Source of the DNA: Propionivibrio sp.
Lineage (GTDB): Bacteria; Pseudomonadota; Gammaproteobacteria; Burkholderiales; Rhodocyclaceae
Assembly: GCA_016705685.1 (NCBI GenBank)
Contig: JADJLB010000001.1
Span: 248,001 to 312,000 of the forward strand
Length of the DNA: 64,000 nucleotides
Direction: 5' to 3'
Part shown: in pieces, positions 1 to 8,592 of the stretch
Position numbering within the stretch: position 1 is the first letter of the stretch
Layout of the letters: each line of letters starts with the position of its first letter
Notes under the pieces: model-generated
The model's input: only the letters and a program-made list of their open reading frames with translations
Told to the model about the DNA's origin: nothing
Databases searched by the model: none
Translations under genes and position numbers: made by a program

Positions 1-1391
1 AGATGGCATATCAACCTTCGCATGAGGTCCGTTATACGCCACAGCATGCGAAACCACGGGGGCCGGTTGTCGAATGCATAATATAGGTATAAGAGAAACA
101 CTCCTCCCGGACGCAAGGCCCTCGCAATGCTGCGCAATGCTTCCGATGTTTCCGGCACATGGTGCAGCACACCCAGAGAATATGCAAAATCCAGTTCGCC
201 ATCCGCAAACGGAAGACTTTTTACGTCCGCCTGCCGGAAATCTACATTTCCTTGCCCTGCCATAGTCCTGCGTGCAACTTCAAGCGCGGCAAAACTCGCA
301 TCGACACAGGTCAGCCATCCGGCGCGTGGTGCGGCGACTGCGGCCCAGCGACCGCTCCCGCAGCCAATATCTGCACCGCGTGATTCTTCAGGCAGATCGT
401 CCCAAGGAAAATCGGAGAAGTAATCGTCAAATATTTCCAGCCGCTCTGTTTCGGTGAGTACGTGCTGCGGAAACCTCGACCACTCCTCGCCAAATGACTT
501 TACAACCTGATTGCTTAGTCGCTGTGAATTCGAATGGGCAGAGAAGCTTTCTTGAGAGAAGAACCGGTGAACAAATACTTTCATTTGCAAATAACCAAGG
601 CGATACATACCCGCAGCAATACCACGACGCAAAAACTTAGCCCACGAAAGGCCTGAAAAGATCAGCCACTCGGGCACTGACAGATAACTCGACCGATATA
701 AAGACCTGATCGCATTAAGTTCACCCAATTCCATCTTCCAGAGTGCCGCACTCAATCCAGACGCACCATAGGCCGGCTTGAAATACCACGCCAAAGGAAC
801 TTCAATTCTGCAAATCCGCTCACAGCTGGCAGTGACAAACAGCCATAAGTGATAGTCTTCCGCGTGACTCTTCTCCTTGGGGAAACGCAAAGCAAGCTCC
901 CTCCGAACCATTACCGCAGGAGTTGAGAAACGGTTTGATACCAGCATATCCCGCAAACTAAAGCAGCGGACCTTCACCGGGTCAGTAACGACATTGTTTG
1001 GCCCTTGCCTATACTCAACACAAATATGACCCGACATGAGGGCTTCTGGGTGGTCATCCATCCAACCGGATTGCACGGCCAGCTTTTGGGGGTGCCAGGC
1101 ATCGTCCGCATCGAGAAATGCAATGTATGGGCTTTTTGCTAGATCCCACCCCGTATTGCGTGCAACAGACGGTCCTGCATTGAAGGGAAGAGTGACTACG
1201 CGTACGCATTCTGGAAGCTGTTGAGAAATGGAATCTATGATTGCGCCGGTGTCGTCTGTGCTTGCGTCATTTACCAAGATTATTTCGGAGGGCAAAAGCG
1301 ACTGTTTGATCACAGAGTCAAGCGCGCGCCACAGCGTACCCGAGCAGTTGTAGCAGGGAATTATGACCGTGACGGGTGCTAGATCTGGCAC
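1..1391 (-). CDS. GT2 glycosyltransferase fused to a class I SAM methyltransferase (3' end outside window)
   Basis: One open frame of 463 codons runs from a GTG at 1391 to the window edge without a stop. The N-terminal third is a family 2 glycosyltransferase: VTVIIPCYN near residue 7, VNDASTDD near 36, and the DXD-like FLDADDAWHP near 90. A linker of about 100 residues follows, then a methyltransferase domain with the SAM motif GADIGCGSGRWAAV and the downstream motif LGVLHHVPET. An in-frame TGA lies two codons before the GTG, which fixes the start. The gene begins 33 bases after the deacetylase and is the most distal cluster gene seen. It probably transfers a sugar and methylates a glycan or lipid intermediate; the substrate is unknown. 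Confidence 0.8.
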   Translation of the reverse strand, partial: MPDLAPVTVIIPCYNCSGTLWRALDSVIKQSLLPSEIILVNDASTDDTGAIIDSISQQLPECVRVVTLPFNAGPSVARNTGWDLAKSPYIAFLDADDAWHPQKLAVQSGWMDDHPEALMSGHICVEYRQGPNNVVTDPVKVRCFSLRDMLVSNRFSTPAVMVRRELALRFPKEKSHAEDYHLWLFVTASCERICRIEVPLAWYFKPAYGASGLSAALWKMELGELNAIRSLYRSSYLSVPEWLIFSGLSWAKFLRRGIAAGMYRLGYLQMKVFVHRFFSQESFSAHSNSQRLSNQVVKSFGEEWSRFPQHVLTETERLEIFDDYFSDFPWDDLPEESRGADIGCGSGRWAAVAAPRAGWLTCVDASFAALEVARRTMAGQGNVDFRQADVKSLPFADGELDFAYSLGVLHHVPETSEALRSIARALRPGGVFLLYLYYAFDNRPPWFRMLWRITDLMRRLICH

Positions 1392-1424
1392 GAATCATCT
1401 TTCATGCAGAAGAATTGGAGAGCA

Positions 1425-2183
1425 TCATGTACGCCACCCCATCCAATCCCAATTTCCGTCCATTTTTGAGCGGAAAATTTCGCCGTCGTCATCACTCCAG
1501 ATATCTGTACGCCTCAACATCAGCGGATCGCGGTCATCGAGATTTGTGCCAAAACGACTGCACGCGGCCAGAACGTAACCTGCCTGTTCGGCCGCGCTGC
1601 GCACTCGGAGATCGACTGCGCCATGGGGATACGATAACGTGGTCACGGGCTTCTGCAACAGATCCTCCAGATAATTACGACTATCAACGAGTTCCCTGTG
1701 AAGTTCAGTTTCGGAACACTCAGATAGCTTGACGTGAGTCACTCCGTGCGAGCCGATGGTCGCACCAGGGCACTGAGCAAGTTCGCACAATTCATGAGGG
1801 GACAAATAGAGTTGGTCACCCGAACGAATGTAAGCGGTAGTTACGAAAACGCTGAAGGGTAGGCCAAGCTCAACCAGCAGAGGCGCCGCCTCGCAAAGCC
1901 CATCACGGTACCCGTCGTCGAAGGTTATCGCTACACCCTGCGTAACACCGGCAGCATCTGCAAAGCTTCGCACGGGAATCGCCGTGTTCGCCGCTAGCAC
2001 TCTCATCTGTTCAGAAAATCTCGACGGCGTAAGTGTATAGAGTCCGAGTCTATCTTCAGGAATCGGTGTGCCGATGGCGTGATACATCAAAATACGCAGC
2101 CCGGGTCGAACTCCGGTCACTCTGCCTGCCATTCCCCACACCTGACTCAGCCCTTTGGAAACAAATCCACGCCAGCCTTTCAC
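1425..2183 (-). CDS. Polysaccharide deacetylase (NodB/CE4 domain)
   Basis: A 252-residue carbohydrate esterase family 4 protein. The metal/catalytic motif ITFDDGY sits at residues 86-92, the histidine motif SHGVTH at 145-150 and YPHG at 185-188; all three are hallmarks of the NodB fold. No signal peptide is evident, so it probably acts in the cytoplasm or at the inner membrane on a lipid-linked or nucleotide-linked N-acetyl sugar. The GTG start overlaps the stop of the FemAB-like gene (GTGA), which suggests coupled translation. The family call is firm; the substrate is not known. Confidence 0.88.
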   Translation of the reverse strand: MKGWRGFVSKGLSQVWGMAGRVTGVRPGLRILMYHAIGTPIPEDRLGLYTLTPSRFSEQMRVLAANTAIPVRSFADAAGVTQGVAITFDDGYRDGLCEAAPLLVELGLPFSVFVTTAYIRSGDQLYLSPHELCELAQCPGATIGSHGVTHVKLSECSETELHRELVDSRNYLEDLLQKPVTTLSYPHGAVDLRVRSAAEQAGYVLAACSRFGTNLDDRDPLMLRRTDIWSDDDGEIFRSKMDGNWDWMGWRT

Positions 2184-3175
2184 AACCTACCTTTCCGATA
2201 CCGCATGGCCAGATTCGCAGCCCAGCACAAGCCAGGAAGATTAGACCATTCCCACTCACCGAGATACTGCTGGTGCGCTGCACCTGTTCCCTTCTTGAAA
2301 TCGTAGACGCCTTTGTTTCCCTTCGGATCAATCCCACTCAGATCATAACTCTCCACACCAAGTCGGCGGCATTCCCCAGTCAACGCCCACAAAACTGCAT
2401 GTGAAGCGTACACTTTGCGCGCCGCCGGCGTCGCCGCTGCCAGCAAATCCCAGGCATCAGTTCCAAAGTATCCACACCCACGCAGAGCTATAGTTGCACC
2501 CGAAGCGTCCCTGCAACGGAACAATATAAATCGATCGCCGATCGTCTTGAGAAGCGCCCTGATTTCCTCCAGCGAGTGCTGCTGATCCAATCCCTTCAGC
2601 GCCTCCATCTCCCGGTAAATGGCCGATATCTCTTCTGCTGTCGGATCATTCCACCGTGTTACGACAAGCCCGTACTTGTCCGAACGACGCAAATTGTGGC
2701 GCCAGTTACCGCTCGCTGCAGCGCGACGTGCAGCTTCGTCCGGGCGGAGATCATAACTCAGACTTAGCCCTGAAGTCAGTAGATGCCTGGGCCTCTTCCA
2801 CCCCTGCGACTTAAGTGCTCGTCTGTCGTCAGGCCGAAGGGAGCGTAAGGCATTCATGCGACAATAAAGCCAAGGCATAGCGACAGCAAGACGCAAAGCC
2901 GATCGCAATTCCATGCCGCATACGTCAATGGCCCCAACTGGCCCACCAGGAATCCAGCAAAGCGAGATGCCCAGGCCAGCTCGGCGTACAAGTCCTTGCA
3001 CAAGCGCTACGATATTTTGCTTTTCATCTCGTGCAACCAGACGTACTGGCGTCCATCCAAGTGTACTTCGCGCTTCGCCCCAAGCATATAGCTGGTAAAG
3101 GTTCACACTGTCGAAATGCGCCATTGCCGCATCCCAAGCAGTTGAACTGCCTTCATAATCGCTCCAAATCACCAT
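2180..3175 (-). CDS. FemAB/GNAT-like acyl or aminoacyl transferase
   Basis: A 331-residue protein resembling the FemAB-related GNAT-fold proteins of exopolysaccharide clusters. Supporting segments are YQLYAWGEARSTLGW near the N-terminus, a central basic region with NWRHNLRRSDKYGL, and FILFRCRDASGATIALRGCG followed by ESYDLSGIDPKGNKGVYDFK near the C-terminus. FemAB relatives transfer amino acids or acyl groups to peptidoglycan or glycans from an activated donor. Its start overlaps the end of the DegT-like gene and its stop overlaps the deacetylase start, so the three genes look co-translated. A role in N-acylating an amino sugar is inference. Confidence 0.7.
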   Translation of the reverse strand: MVIWSDYEGSSTAWDAAMAHFDSVNLYQLYAWGEARSTLGWTPVRLVARDEKQNIVALVQGLVRRAGLGISLCWIPGGPVGAIDVCGMELRSALRLAVAMPWLYCRMNALRSLRPDDRRALKSQGWKRPRHLLTSGLSLSYDLRPDEAARRAAASGNWRHNLRRSDKYGLVVTRWNDPTAEEISAIYREMEALKGLDQQHSLEEIRALLKTIGDRFILFRCRDASGATIALRGCGYFGTDAWDLLAAATPAARKVYASHAVLWALTGECRRLGVESYDLSGIDPKGNKGVYDFKKGTGAAHQQYLGEWEWSNLPGLCWAANLAMRYRKGRL

Positions 3176-4176
3176 AGAAAATTAAGCAACCATGTTCGCC
3201 GATAGTGCTCTGGAGCAGACGATACCAGAGCATCAGGCAAATCCGGCCAACGAAAAGTATCCAGGCCGCGACGTTCGGCCAGTTGCTGAACCTTGGTGGC
3301 GAGAGAATCATCTGCCCTGAACGGAAAGCCATAGGGAACAACATTCTCCGGAAGCGAATCAAATACCGGCCTTATGTTCCAGTCATGCAACAGGTCAGAA
3401 AACTCATCGTACAGCATACGACGACGCGATATTTCCGCCGAAAAATCGCAAGACGTAAGATCTCGCAGCATTCCTCCATAAGGCAAGGGAGTTGTGGGGA
3501 TAACGGTTTCTGCATCAGCCGCAGGAGGAGGTATCGCGTGTCCGGTGCGCAACCGTCTCACCCTTCGAGCAAGGCGTATCGCTCCAGCAACAACAAGTGG
3601 CCGCAGAATTGGCAGCCGATGCAGCAGCCCTTTCACACGCAGCGCACCACCGACGCCCATTCCGGAAAATTCGAGTTGAGGTTCCATATGCTTGACCACG
3701 CTGGCGTTTGGAATAACCAATGCAGCACCATTGGGAAACAGGAAAGTCTTGCGCAAACTCAATACGCCAACATCACCGCGAAAACCCAGCAAGATTCCCG
3801 TCTCATCGCGGCTCAGAAAACCATGGGCATTATCCTCAATAATCACCGCACCAGTTCGGTTACAGTAATCCCGAAAACACTGAAGTGGCTGAGGAAAGCC
3901 AAAGTAGTCAACTACCAGCACCGCTGCGGCAGTGGGCCAGTTCTCCTGAAAAGTAGCTGGGCAAAGGTCCAATCCCACCGGATAATAAACAGGTTTGGCC
4001 CCCACCGCATGCACCGCTGCGAGCAAATCCCGGCAGATGTATTCAGGTAAAAGGACGGATTGGCCGACACCTATCCCAAGAGCTCTTAAACCCGCGACAA
4101 GCGCGTGGCGCCCGAGGCTGAAATATCGTATTGCATCGATTTTTTCGACACCGGGTAACTTTGACGCACTCAACAT
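3169..4176 (-). CDS. DegT/DnrJ/EryC1-like PLP-dependent aminotransferase
   Basis: A protein of about 335 residues with the fold-type I layout of sugar aminotransferases: FSLGRHALVAGLRALGI near the start, LLPEYICRDLLAAV, VLVVDYFGFPQP, IIEDNAHGF (PLP-ring aspartate region) and VLSLRKTFLFPNGAALV, whose lysine is the likely Schiff-base residue. It is a little shorter than typical family members (about 370). The ATG at 4176, four bases after the upstream stop, is preferred; an earlier start at 4206 would overlap the methyltransferase. It could install an amino group on a keto sugar, or be a divergent member with another role. Confidence 0.72.
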   Translation of the reverse strand: MLSASKLPGVEKIDAIRYFSLGRHALVAGLRALGIGVGQSVLLPEYICRDLLAAVHAVGAKPVYYPVGLDLCPATFQENWPTAAAVLVVDYFGFPQPLQCFRDYCNRTGAVIIEDNAHGFLSRDETGILLGFRGDVGVLSLRKTFLFPNGAALVIPNASVVKHMEPQLEFSGMGVGGALRVKGLLHRLPILRPLVVAGAIRLARRVRRLRTGHAIPPPAADAETVIPTTPLPYGGMLRDLTSCDFSAEISRRRMLYDEFSDLLHDWNIRPVFDSLPENVVPYGFPFRADDSLATKVQQLAERRGLDTFRWPDLPDALVSSAPEHYRRTWLLNFLW

Positions 4177-4180
4177 AACG

Positions 4181-5155
4181 TCATCGTACCGGCCCGAGCA
4201 CCGCAATCATGTCGTTGCCCCAGCCGGCGCGGTCGAAGCGTGTCAGCACTGATTGAAAAGTGCGTGCCTGCCACACATTTAACTGTTTCGAAAAAGATCC
4301 CGGAAACAAACCAGCTTGTGCCGCTGCGATAAACATCTGCGAATAAGAAAAAGTCCGTAACTCAAGAACCCGCAATCCACATCGATCGGCAAAGTTCTCA
4401 ATGTCACATGGTCTGAAATGATAGAGGTGGATAGGCAACTCGACGCAATCCGGTGCAAGTCGATATATCAATCCATCATAATTCGGAACCGTAATGACGG
4501 CCCGACCATTTGTCTCAAGTCGATCCCGGATAAAAGAGAAATAGCGCAAAGGTGAGTAAACATGCTCCAGCGACCAATTCATACGTATCAGGCCAAACCG
4601 CCGATCCCTAGGCACATCACCAATGTCTCGCCACGCTTCAACACCCTCACCGGCCAGCAATTCCCTTGCCCGATCGGCAACTTCGACACCCGCGACTTCG
4701 GTGATTTGACGGTAGGCGAGCAAAGCCCCTCTTTCCCCCCAGAAGTGGGCGCTTGCCCCTGTTCCACAGCCAATATCAAGCATTGTGCCGACACCACCCG
4801 ACGCATAGTAGTCACGTACGGGATCGGTAATCGACGGCTTTACATGCATGGCGAGACGCCGACTGATACCCGGAAGCAGACCCGCAAGAGCGGCCAGCGG
4901 ACCATTTGCAACACGCTCAGACACTGCTGCAATGACGCGACGCAACTTCGACCGTGCGGCATGAAACGAATACCCCTTAGCGTAGTAGCGGCCGATTTCC
5001 GCTGATTCTGGACGCGGATTGGTGTATTGCAAGCCGCAAGACGTACATTGCACTATGTCAAAAAATTCATCCGTCGTCCGATGCAAAAGATCCGTCTGTC
5101 GGGCAATCTGAACTGACTCGGTCGAACCACAAAAATCACAGGCAACTGATTCCAC
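4181..5155 (-). CDS. Class I SAM methyltransferase with N-terminal zinc-binding module
   Basis: About 324 residues. Two CxxC pairs (C6-C9 and C37-C40) form a rubredoxin-like zinc knuckle, as in the sugar C-methyltransferase/Methyltransf_12 type. The SAM-binding motif MLDIGCGTGAS lies near residues 125-135, followed by LIRMNWSLEHVYSPLRYFSF. The start is taken as the GTG at 5155, preceded by AGGAAGGAG and 11 bases after the upstream stop; the ATG-type start further upstream would run into the previous gene. It may act on a sugar or on a lipid-linked product. The substrate is unknown. Confidence 0.78.
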   Translation of the reverse strand: MESVACDFCGSTESVQIARQTDLLHRTTDEFFDIVQCTSCGLQYTNPRPESAEIGRYYAKGYSFHAARSKLRRVIAAVSERVANGPLAALAGLLPGISRRLAMHVKPSITDPVRDYYASGGVGTMLDIGCGTGASAHFWGERGALLAYRQITEVAGVEVADRARELLAGEGVEAWRDIGDVPRDRRFGLIRMNWSLEHVYSPLRYFSFIRDRLETNGRAVITVPNYDGLIYRLAPDCVELPIHLYHFRPCDIENFADRCGLRVLELRTFSYSQMFIAAAQAGLFPGSFSKQLNVWQARTFQSVLTRFDRAGWGNDMIAVLGPVR

Positions 5156-5166
5156 CAGACTCCTTC

Positions 5167-6096
5167 CTAGCGGACGCGGCGATGCAGTGCGTTGAGAAAC
5201 AACGCTGCATAAAATTTTGGAATAAACGGCCAGTGCATAATCGCCTTGAGAAACCATACCCAAGCCTGGCGATGCTCCCCGTTGTCCTGCAAGCCGCGAC
5301 CTCCGCTGTAATCGATGATTGCGCGTCGGCGCACGGCCTTAATACGGGTTGCAAAGGAACGTTCAGCCATCTCAGCATAAGTCCGCTCGAACGCAACGCG
5401 TACCGCACGCATATTTCGCAGGGCAGACTTGCTGTTGTTTCCATCATGAATTCGGAATTCGCCGAGAACTTCACGCACAAACCCGATTTTCGCGCCAGCT
5501 CTCGCCAACTTTAGCCAGAGGTGATAGTCCTCAGCAGTAATCAGCGCGTTACTCTCATCGAAACCACAAACCGCTTCCAATAGCCGGCGACGCACAACGA
5601 CTGCGGAAGTGGAAATGCAGTTGCCATCAAACAACAGCGCGTCAAAAGAGGCACGCGCTTCCGGGCCGTACAAAACTTCGCGCTTGCGCCGCCCTCCGAT
5701 TCGCTCGCTAACCCAGAGCTCGCCATGGCAGACCAAATCATAGCCTAACGTCATCATCTTCAGGCAACGTTCGAGCTTGCGTGGATACCAGCAATCGTCG
5801 GAATCGAGGAACGCCACGAATTCACCACGCGCCAATCTCACACCGTGGTTGCGAGAGGCTGCAATAACGCCGTTATTCGCAAAGCTAACCAGGCTGATGC
5901 GTGGATCAACCATTGAAGCCACTATCGACTCGGTATCATCTGTCGAGAAGTTATTGACAACGATGGCTTCCCAGTTGGTAAAGGTCTGGGCACAAACTGA
6001 CGCCAGCGCATGGCCGATAAACTGGGCGTGGTTATATGTAGGAACCACAACAGACACAAGCGGCATCGACCTGATCTTCGCAGGCTCCTCGCTCAT
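5167..6096 (-). CDS. Family 2 glycosyltransferase
   Basis: A 309-residue GT-A protein. The nucleotide-binding N-terminus VSVVVPTYNHAQF is near residue 14, NNFSTDDTES near 48 and FLDSDDCWYPRKL near 95, followed by the acceptor-side motif ITAEDYHLWLKLARAGAKIG. The C-terminus is basic and amphipathic, which fits peripheral membrane association. The layout resembles the glycosyltransferase half of the GT2-methyltransferase fusion at the left window edge. Its start overlaps the end of the SDR gene (ATGA). It should add one sugar to the growing lipid-linked unit; donor and linkage cannot be read. Confidence 0.88.
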   Translation of the reverse strand: MSEEPAKIRSMPLVSVVVPTYNHAQFIGHALASVCAQTFTNWEAIVVNNFSTDDTESIVASMVDPRISLVSFANNGVIAASRNHGVRLARGEFVAFLDSDDCWYPRKLERCLKMMTLGYDLVCHGELWVSERIGGRRKREVLYGPEARASFDALLFDGNCISTSAVVVRRRLLEAVCGFDESNALITAEDYHLWLKLARAGAKIGFVREVLGEFRIHDGNNSKSALRNMRAVRVAFERTYAEMAERSFATRIKAVRRRAIIDYSGGRGLQDNGEHRQAWVWFLKAIMHWPFIPKFYAALFLNALHRRVR

Positions 6097-7073
6097 TCAG
6101 ATCCTGCGTTGCCAAAAGCACGCAAACACAAGGACAAAGTCGCGTCGATCTCGTCATTGCATGCCGAACGTAGCGAAAACCCTGTCGCCTGAAGTTTTGT
6201 ACTGCTGTACGCCAGCGGCTCTGCCGTGGCTTCATTCAACAGCTCACCCGGAGACGGCTCAGGCCGCTCAATCGGCATACGGGTTCCCGTCATTGCCTCC
6301 CAGCGCTCGCTAACCAGTATTGCCATGTCAAGAATACGCAGAACGCAATCCCCCCCCAGGTTGAACAAGCCGTCACCAATCGCCTCTTTGCTCAAAGCCA
6401 GACAATGCGCCACGGCACTCCCAACATCCTGTAGGGTTACAAAATCTCGTCGTTGCAGCCCTGCACTCTTAAGCCGCAGACAGCCCGAAACCACAGCCTG
6501 CCGGCAGAGATCATTGACAACCAGCGACCAGCGGTCAATTCCCGCATGCGCAGGCGCACCGAAGCCGTTGGACAAACGCAGTACGACACCTTCGATTCGT
6601 CTTTGATCATGGGCTGCAAGCACGAAATCTTCCGCAGTTTTGTGGGTGATTGCATAGGGGTGTTGTGCTCTCGGCAAAATACGCTCATCGATTTGACCTT
6701 GCAGAGGCGCACCATATACGTGCGCTGTCGACATATACACAAAACGCCGCACACCACACACAACGGCAGCCTCCAGCAGTTTCAGCGTGGCCATTCCATT
6801 TGCCACCAACGCGCCGACAGGGTCACGCGCTGAATCAATCTCGTTCATGGCGGCCAAATGAATAACAGCATCCATACCATGGCACGCTGATTCAAGCGTC
6901 TCACGCAAATCCCAGTTCAGAGTCGCAGTATCAGCGGCGGGCAACCATCCAGGCGCCGACGCCGACGCCAAACGAGTACCCAGACGCACGTCAAACCCCG
7001 CAGTTGAAAGTGCCTGTGCAACACGACCACCAACGTAGCCAAAGCCGCCGGTAATCAATATTCGTCGAGTCAT
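6093..7073 (-). CDS. NAD(P)-dependent sugar epimerase/reductase (extended SDR)
   Basis: A 326-residue extended SDR. The Rossmann motif ITGGFGYVGGRVA starts near residue 7, IHLAAMNEID near 71 and FVYMSTAHVYG near 111. The expected YxxxK is written HPYAITHKTAED near 138-149, so the lysine is one position later than canonical. It is the last of four coupled genes (CDP-glucose cytidylyltransferase, 4,6-dehydratase, cupin epimerase, SDR). It could therefore be the final 4-keto reductase or epimerase making a CDP-6-deoxyhexose. That assignment comes from context. Confidence 0.78.
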   Translation of the reverse strand: MTRRILITGGFGYVGGRVAQALSTAGFDVRLGTRLASASAPGWLPAADTATLNWDLRETLESACHGMDAVIHLAAMNEIDSARDPVGALVANGMATLKLLEAAVVCGVRRFVYMSTAHVYGAPLQGQIDERILPRAQHPYAITHKTAEDFVLAAHDQRRIEGVVLRLSNGFGAPAHAGIDRWSLVVNDLCRQAVVSGCLRLKSAGLQRRDFVTLQDVGSAVAHCLALSKEAIGDGLFNLGGDCVLRILDMAILVSERWEAMTGTRMPIERPEPSPGELLNEATAEPLAYSSTKLQATGFSLRSACNDEIDATLSLCLRAFGNAGSE

Positions 7074-7519
7074 CGGTGTTGTAAGGTCCAGTCGTAAGGA
7101 ATTGAAGGATCGAACGGAGATTTACGTTCAATTTCATCCGGGTCGTGGGGAATCGACGCGCAATTGGCGACGATTGCAGTCTCCGTACCAACTCCCTTGA
7201 AACCGTTCCACACCAGAGGCGGCACCGTCACCAAGCAATAATTGTCGGGACCCAAGAAGATCTCCTGCAATTCACCGGTCGTCGCGCTCTCCAGCCTATC
7301 GTCATAGAGCACAAACTTGATGCATCCATGGGGGACAGCGTAGTTGAGCACCATGCGCTTGTGAATATGCCAACCCTTGATCGCGCCGGGGTGCACCGTC
7401 GAAAAGTAAATTTCCCCAAATCCCCGAAAGGCTGCCGAATCGGCGCGAAGCATATGCATCACTTTGCCACGCTCATCAACCATCTGTCTAAGCTTGGTAA
7501 CAATTACACCTTCGATCAT
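7070..7519 (-). CDS. RmlC-like cupin sugar epimerase
   Basis: A 149-residue single-domain cupin of the dTDP-4-dehydrorhamnose 3,5-epimerase superfamily. FGEIYFSTVHPGAIKGWHIH carries the conserved histidine region near residues 34-54; FVLYDDR and VPPLVWNGFKG follow. Standard RmlC is about 180 residues, so this is a short relative of the kind often found beside non-TDP pathways. It overlaps the 4,6-dehydratase by four bases and the SDR by four bases. The likely substrate is CDP-4-keto-6-deoxyglucose; a change at C3, C5 or both is possible. Confidence 0.78.
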   Translation of the reverse strand: MIEGVIVTKLRQMVDERGKVMHMLRADSAAFRGFGEIYFSTVHPGAIKGWHIHKRMVLNYAVPHGCIKFVLYDDRLESATTGELQEIFLGPDNYCLVTVPPLVWNGFKGVGTETAIVANCASIPHDPDEIERKSPFDPSIPYDWTLQHR

Positions 7520-8592
7520 TTAGGCCCCAAAAAAAAGTCGTGCAATTGGCTACTTGTCACCTCAACAGCCGGGGTGCCGTCGAGAACATCTTTGTACCAT
7601 CCGGCGGTTGCCGCCATCGTCTGTTCGAAGCCCCAGCGTGGCCGCCATCCCAGCAGTTGTAACGCCTTATCGCAGTTAAGCTGAAGCAGCCGCGCCTCGT
7701 GCTGCTCGCTGTCAGACATTTCAACTTCAATATAACCAGAACCAAAACCTGCAACTATCCGCTCGGCGACATCTTTCACGGTCCTCACGTCTGAAGCCGA
7801 GGGGCCAAAATTCCACGCGCCGGAAAACGACGAAGGAGCTTTTAGCAGCTTGGTCGCAAGGAGCAGATACCCTGCCAGTGGCTCCAATACATGCTGCCAC
7901 GGCCTGGTAGCAGCTGGGTTGCGCAACCGTATTGGCTGGCCATTACGCAGGGCGCGAATACAATCGGGCACGATGCGATCAGCGGCCCAGTCTCCTCCAC
8001 CAATAACATTGCCGGCACGCGCACTCGCGACACCGAGTGCTGGCCGATCAGAAAACAATGACCGGCTATATGCTGAAAGAACAATTTCCGCAGCTGCTTT
8101 TGAAGCGCTATATGGATCGTGTCCACCCAATCGGTCATTCTCCCGATAACCCCACACCCACTCAACGTTCTCATAGCACTTGTCCGACGTGACAAACACC
8201 AGCGAGCGCACCGAAGCGCAAGCACGAACCGCTTCCAATAGATTTACCGAGCCGCCGACATTGGTATCGAAAGTCGTTTTTGGGTCATTGTAGGAACGTT
8301 TTACCAGAGCCTGTGCCGCCAGGTGAAAGACGACGTCTGGAGCAAAGTCGCGCATCGTTTCAGCCAGCTTGCCGGCATCGCGGATATCACCTTCGATATG
8401 CCTGATACAGCGATTCAGGCCAAGAAGTTCAAAATGGCTCTCAGGATATTCGGGTGGCAATGCATAACCAAGCACTTCTGATCCCGCCTCCTTCAGCAGA
8501 TAGGCAAGCCACGATCCTTTGAACCCGGTGTGGCCGGTCAGCATAACCCGCCGGCCAGAAAACTCTGAGAGGAAACTGTTGGCTACCAGCAT
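7516..8592 (-). CDS. rfbG: CDP-glucose 4,6-dehydratase
   Basis: About 358 residues. The N-terminal motif VMLTGHTGFKGSWLAYLL is characteristic of CDP-glucose 4,6-dehydratases, and YSASKAAAE supplies the SDR YxxxK. It converts CDP-glucose to CDP-4-keto-6-deoxyglucose using tightly bound NAD. It follows its expected partner, the CDP-glucose cytidylyltransferase, overlapping that gene's end. The ATG at 8592 is used; a TTG two codons upstream at 8598 is closer to the AAAGGAAA ribosome site and may be the true start. No RfbH-type 3-dehydrase gene is in the window, so a dideoxysugar product is not supported. Confidence 0.93.
   Translation of the reverse strand: MLVANSFLSEFSGRRVMLTGHTGFKGSWLAYLLKEAGSEVLGYALPPEYPESHFELLGLNRCIRHIEGDIRDAGKLAETMRDFAPDVVFHLAAQALVKRSYNDPKTTFDTNVGGSVNLLEAVRACASVRSLVFVTSDKCYENVEWVWGYRENDRLGGHDPYSASKAAAEIVLSAYSRSLFSDRPALGVASARAGNVIGGGDWAADRIVPDCIRALRNGQPIRLRNPAATRPWQHVLEPLAGYLLLATKLLKAPSSFSGAWNFGPSASDVRTVKDVAERIVAGFGSGYIEVEMSDSEQHEARLLQLNCDKALQLLGWRPRWGFEQTMAATAGWYKDVLDGTPAVEVTSSQLHDFFLGPK

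Noticed and set aside
3205-4050. Open frame of 281 codons on the plus strand
   Set aside because: It is antisense to the DegT-like gene and shows no family motif.
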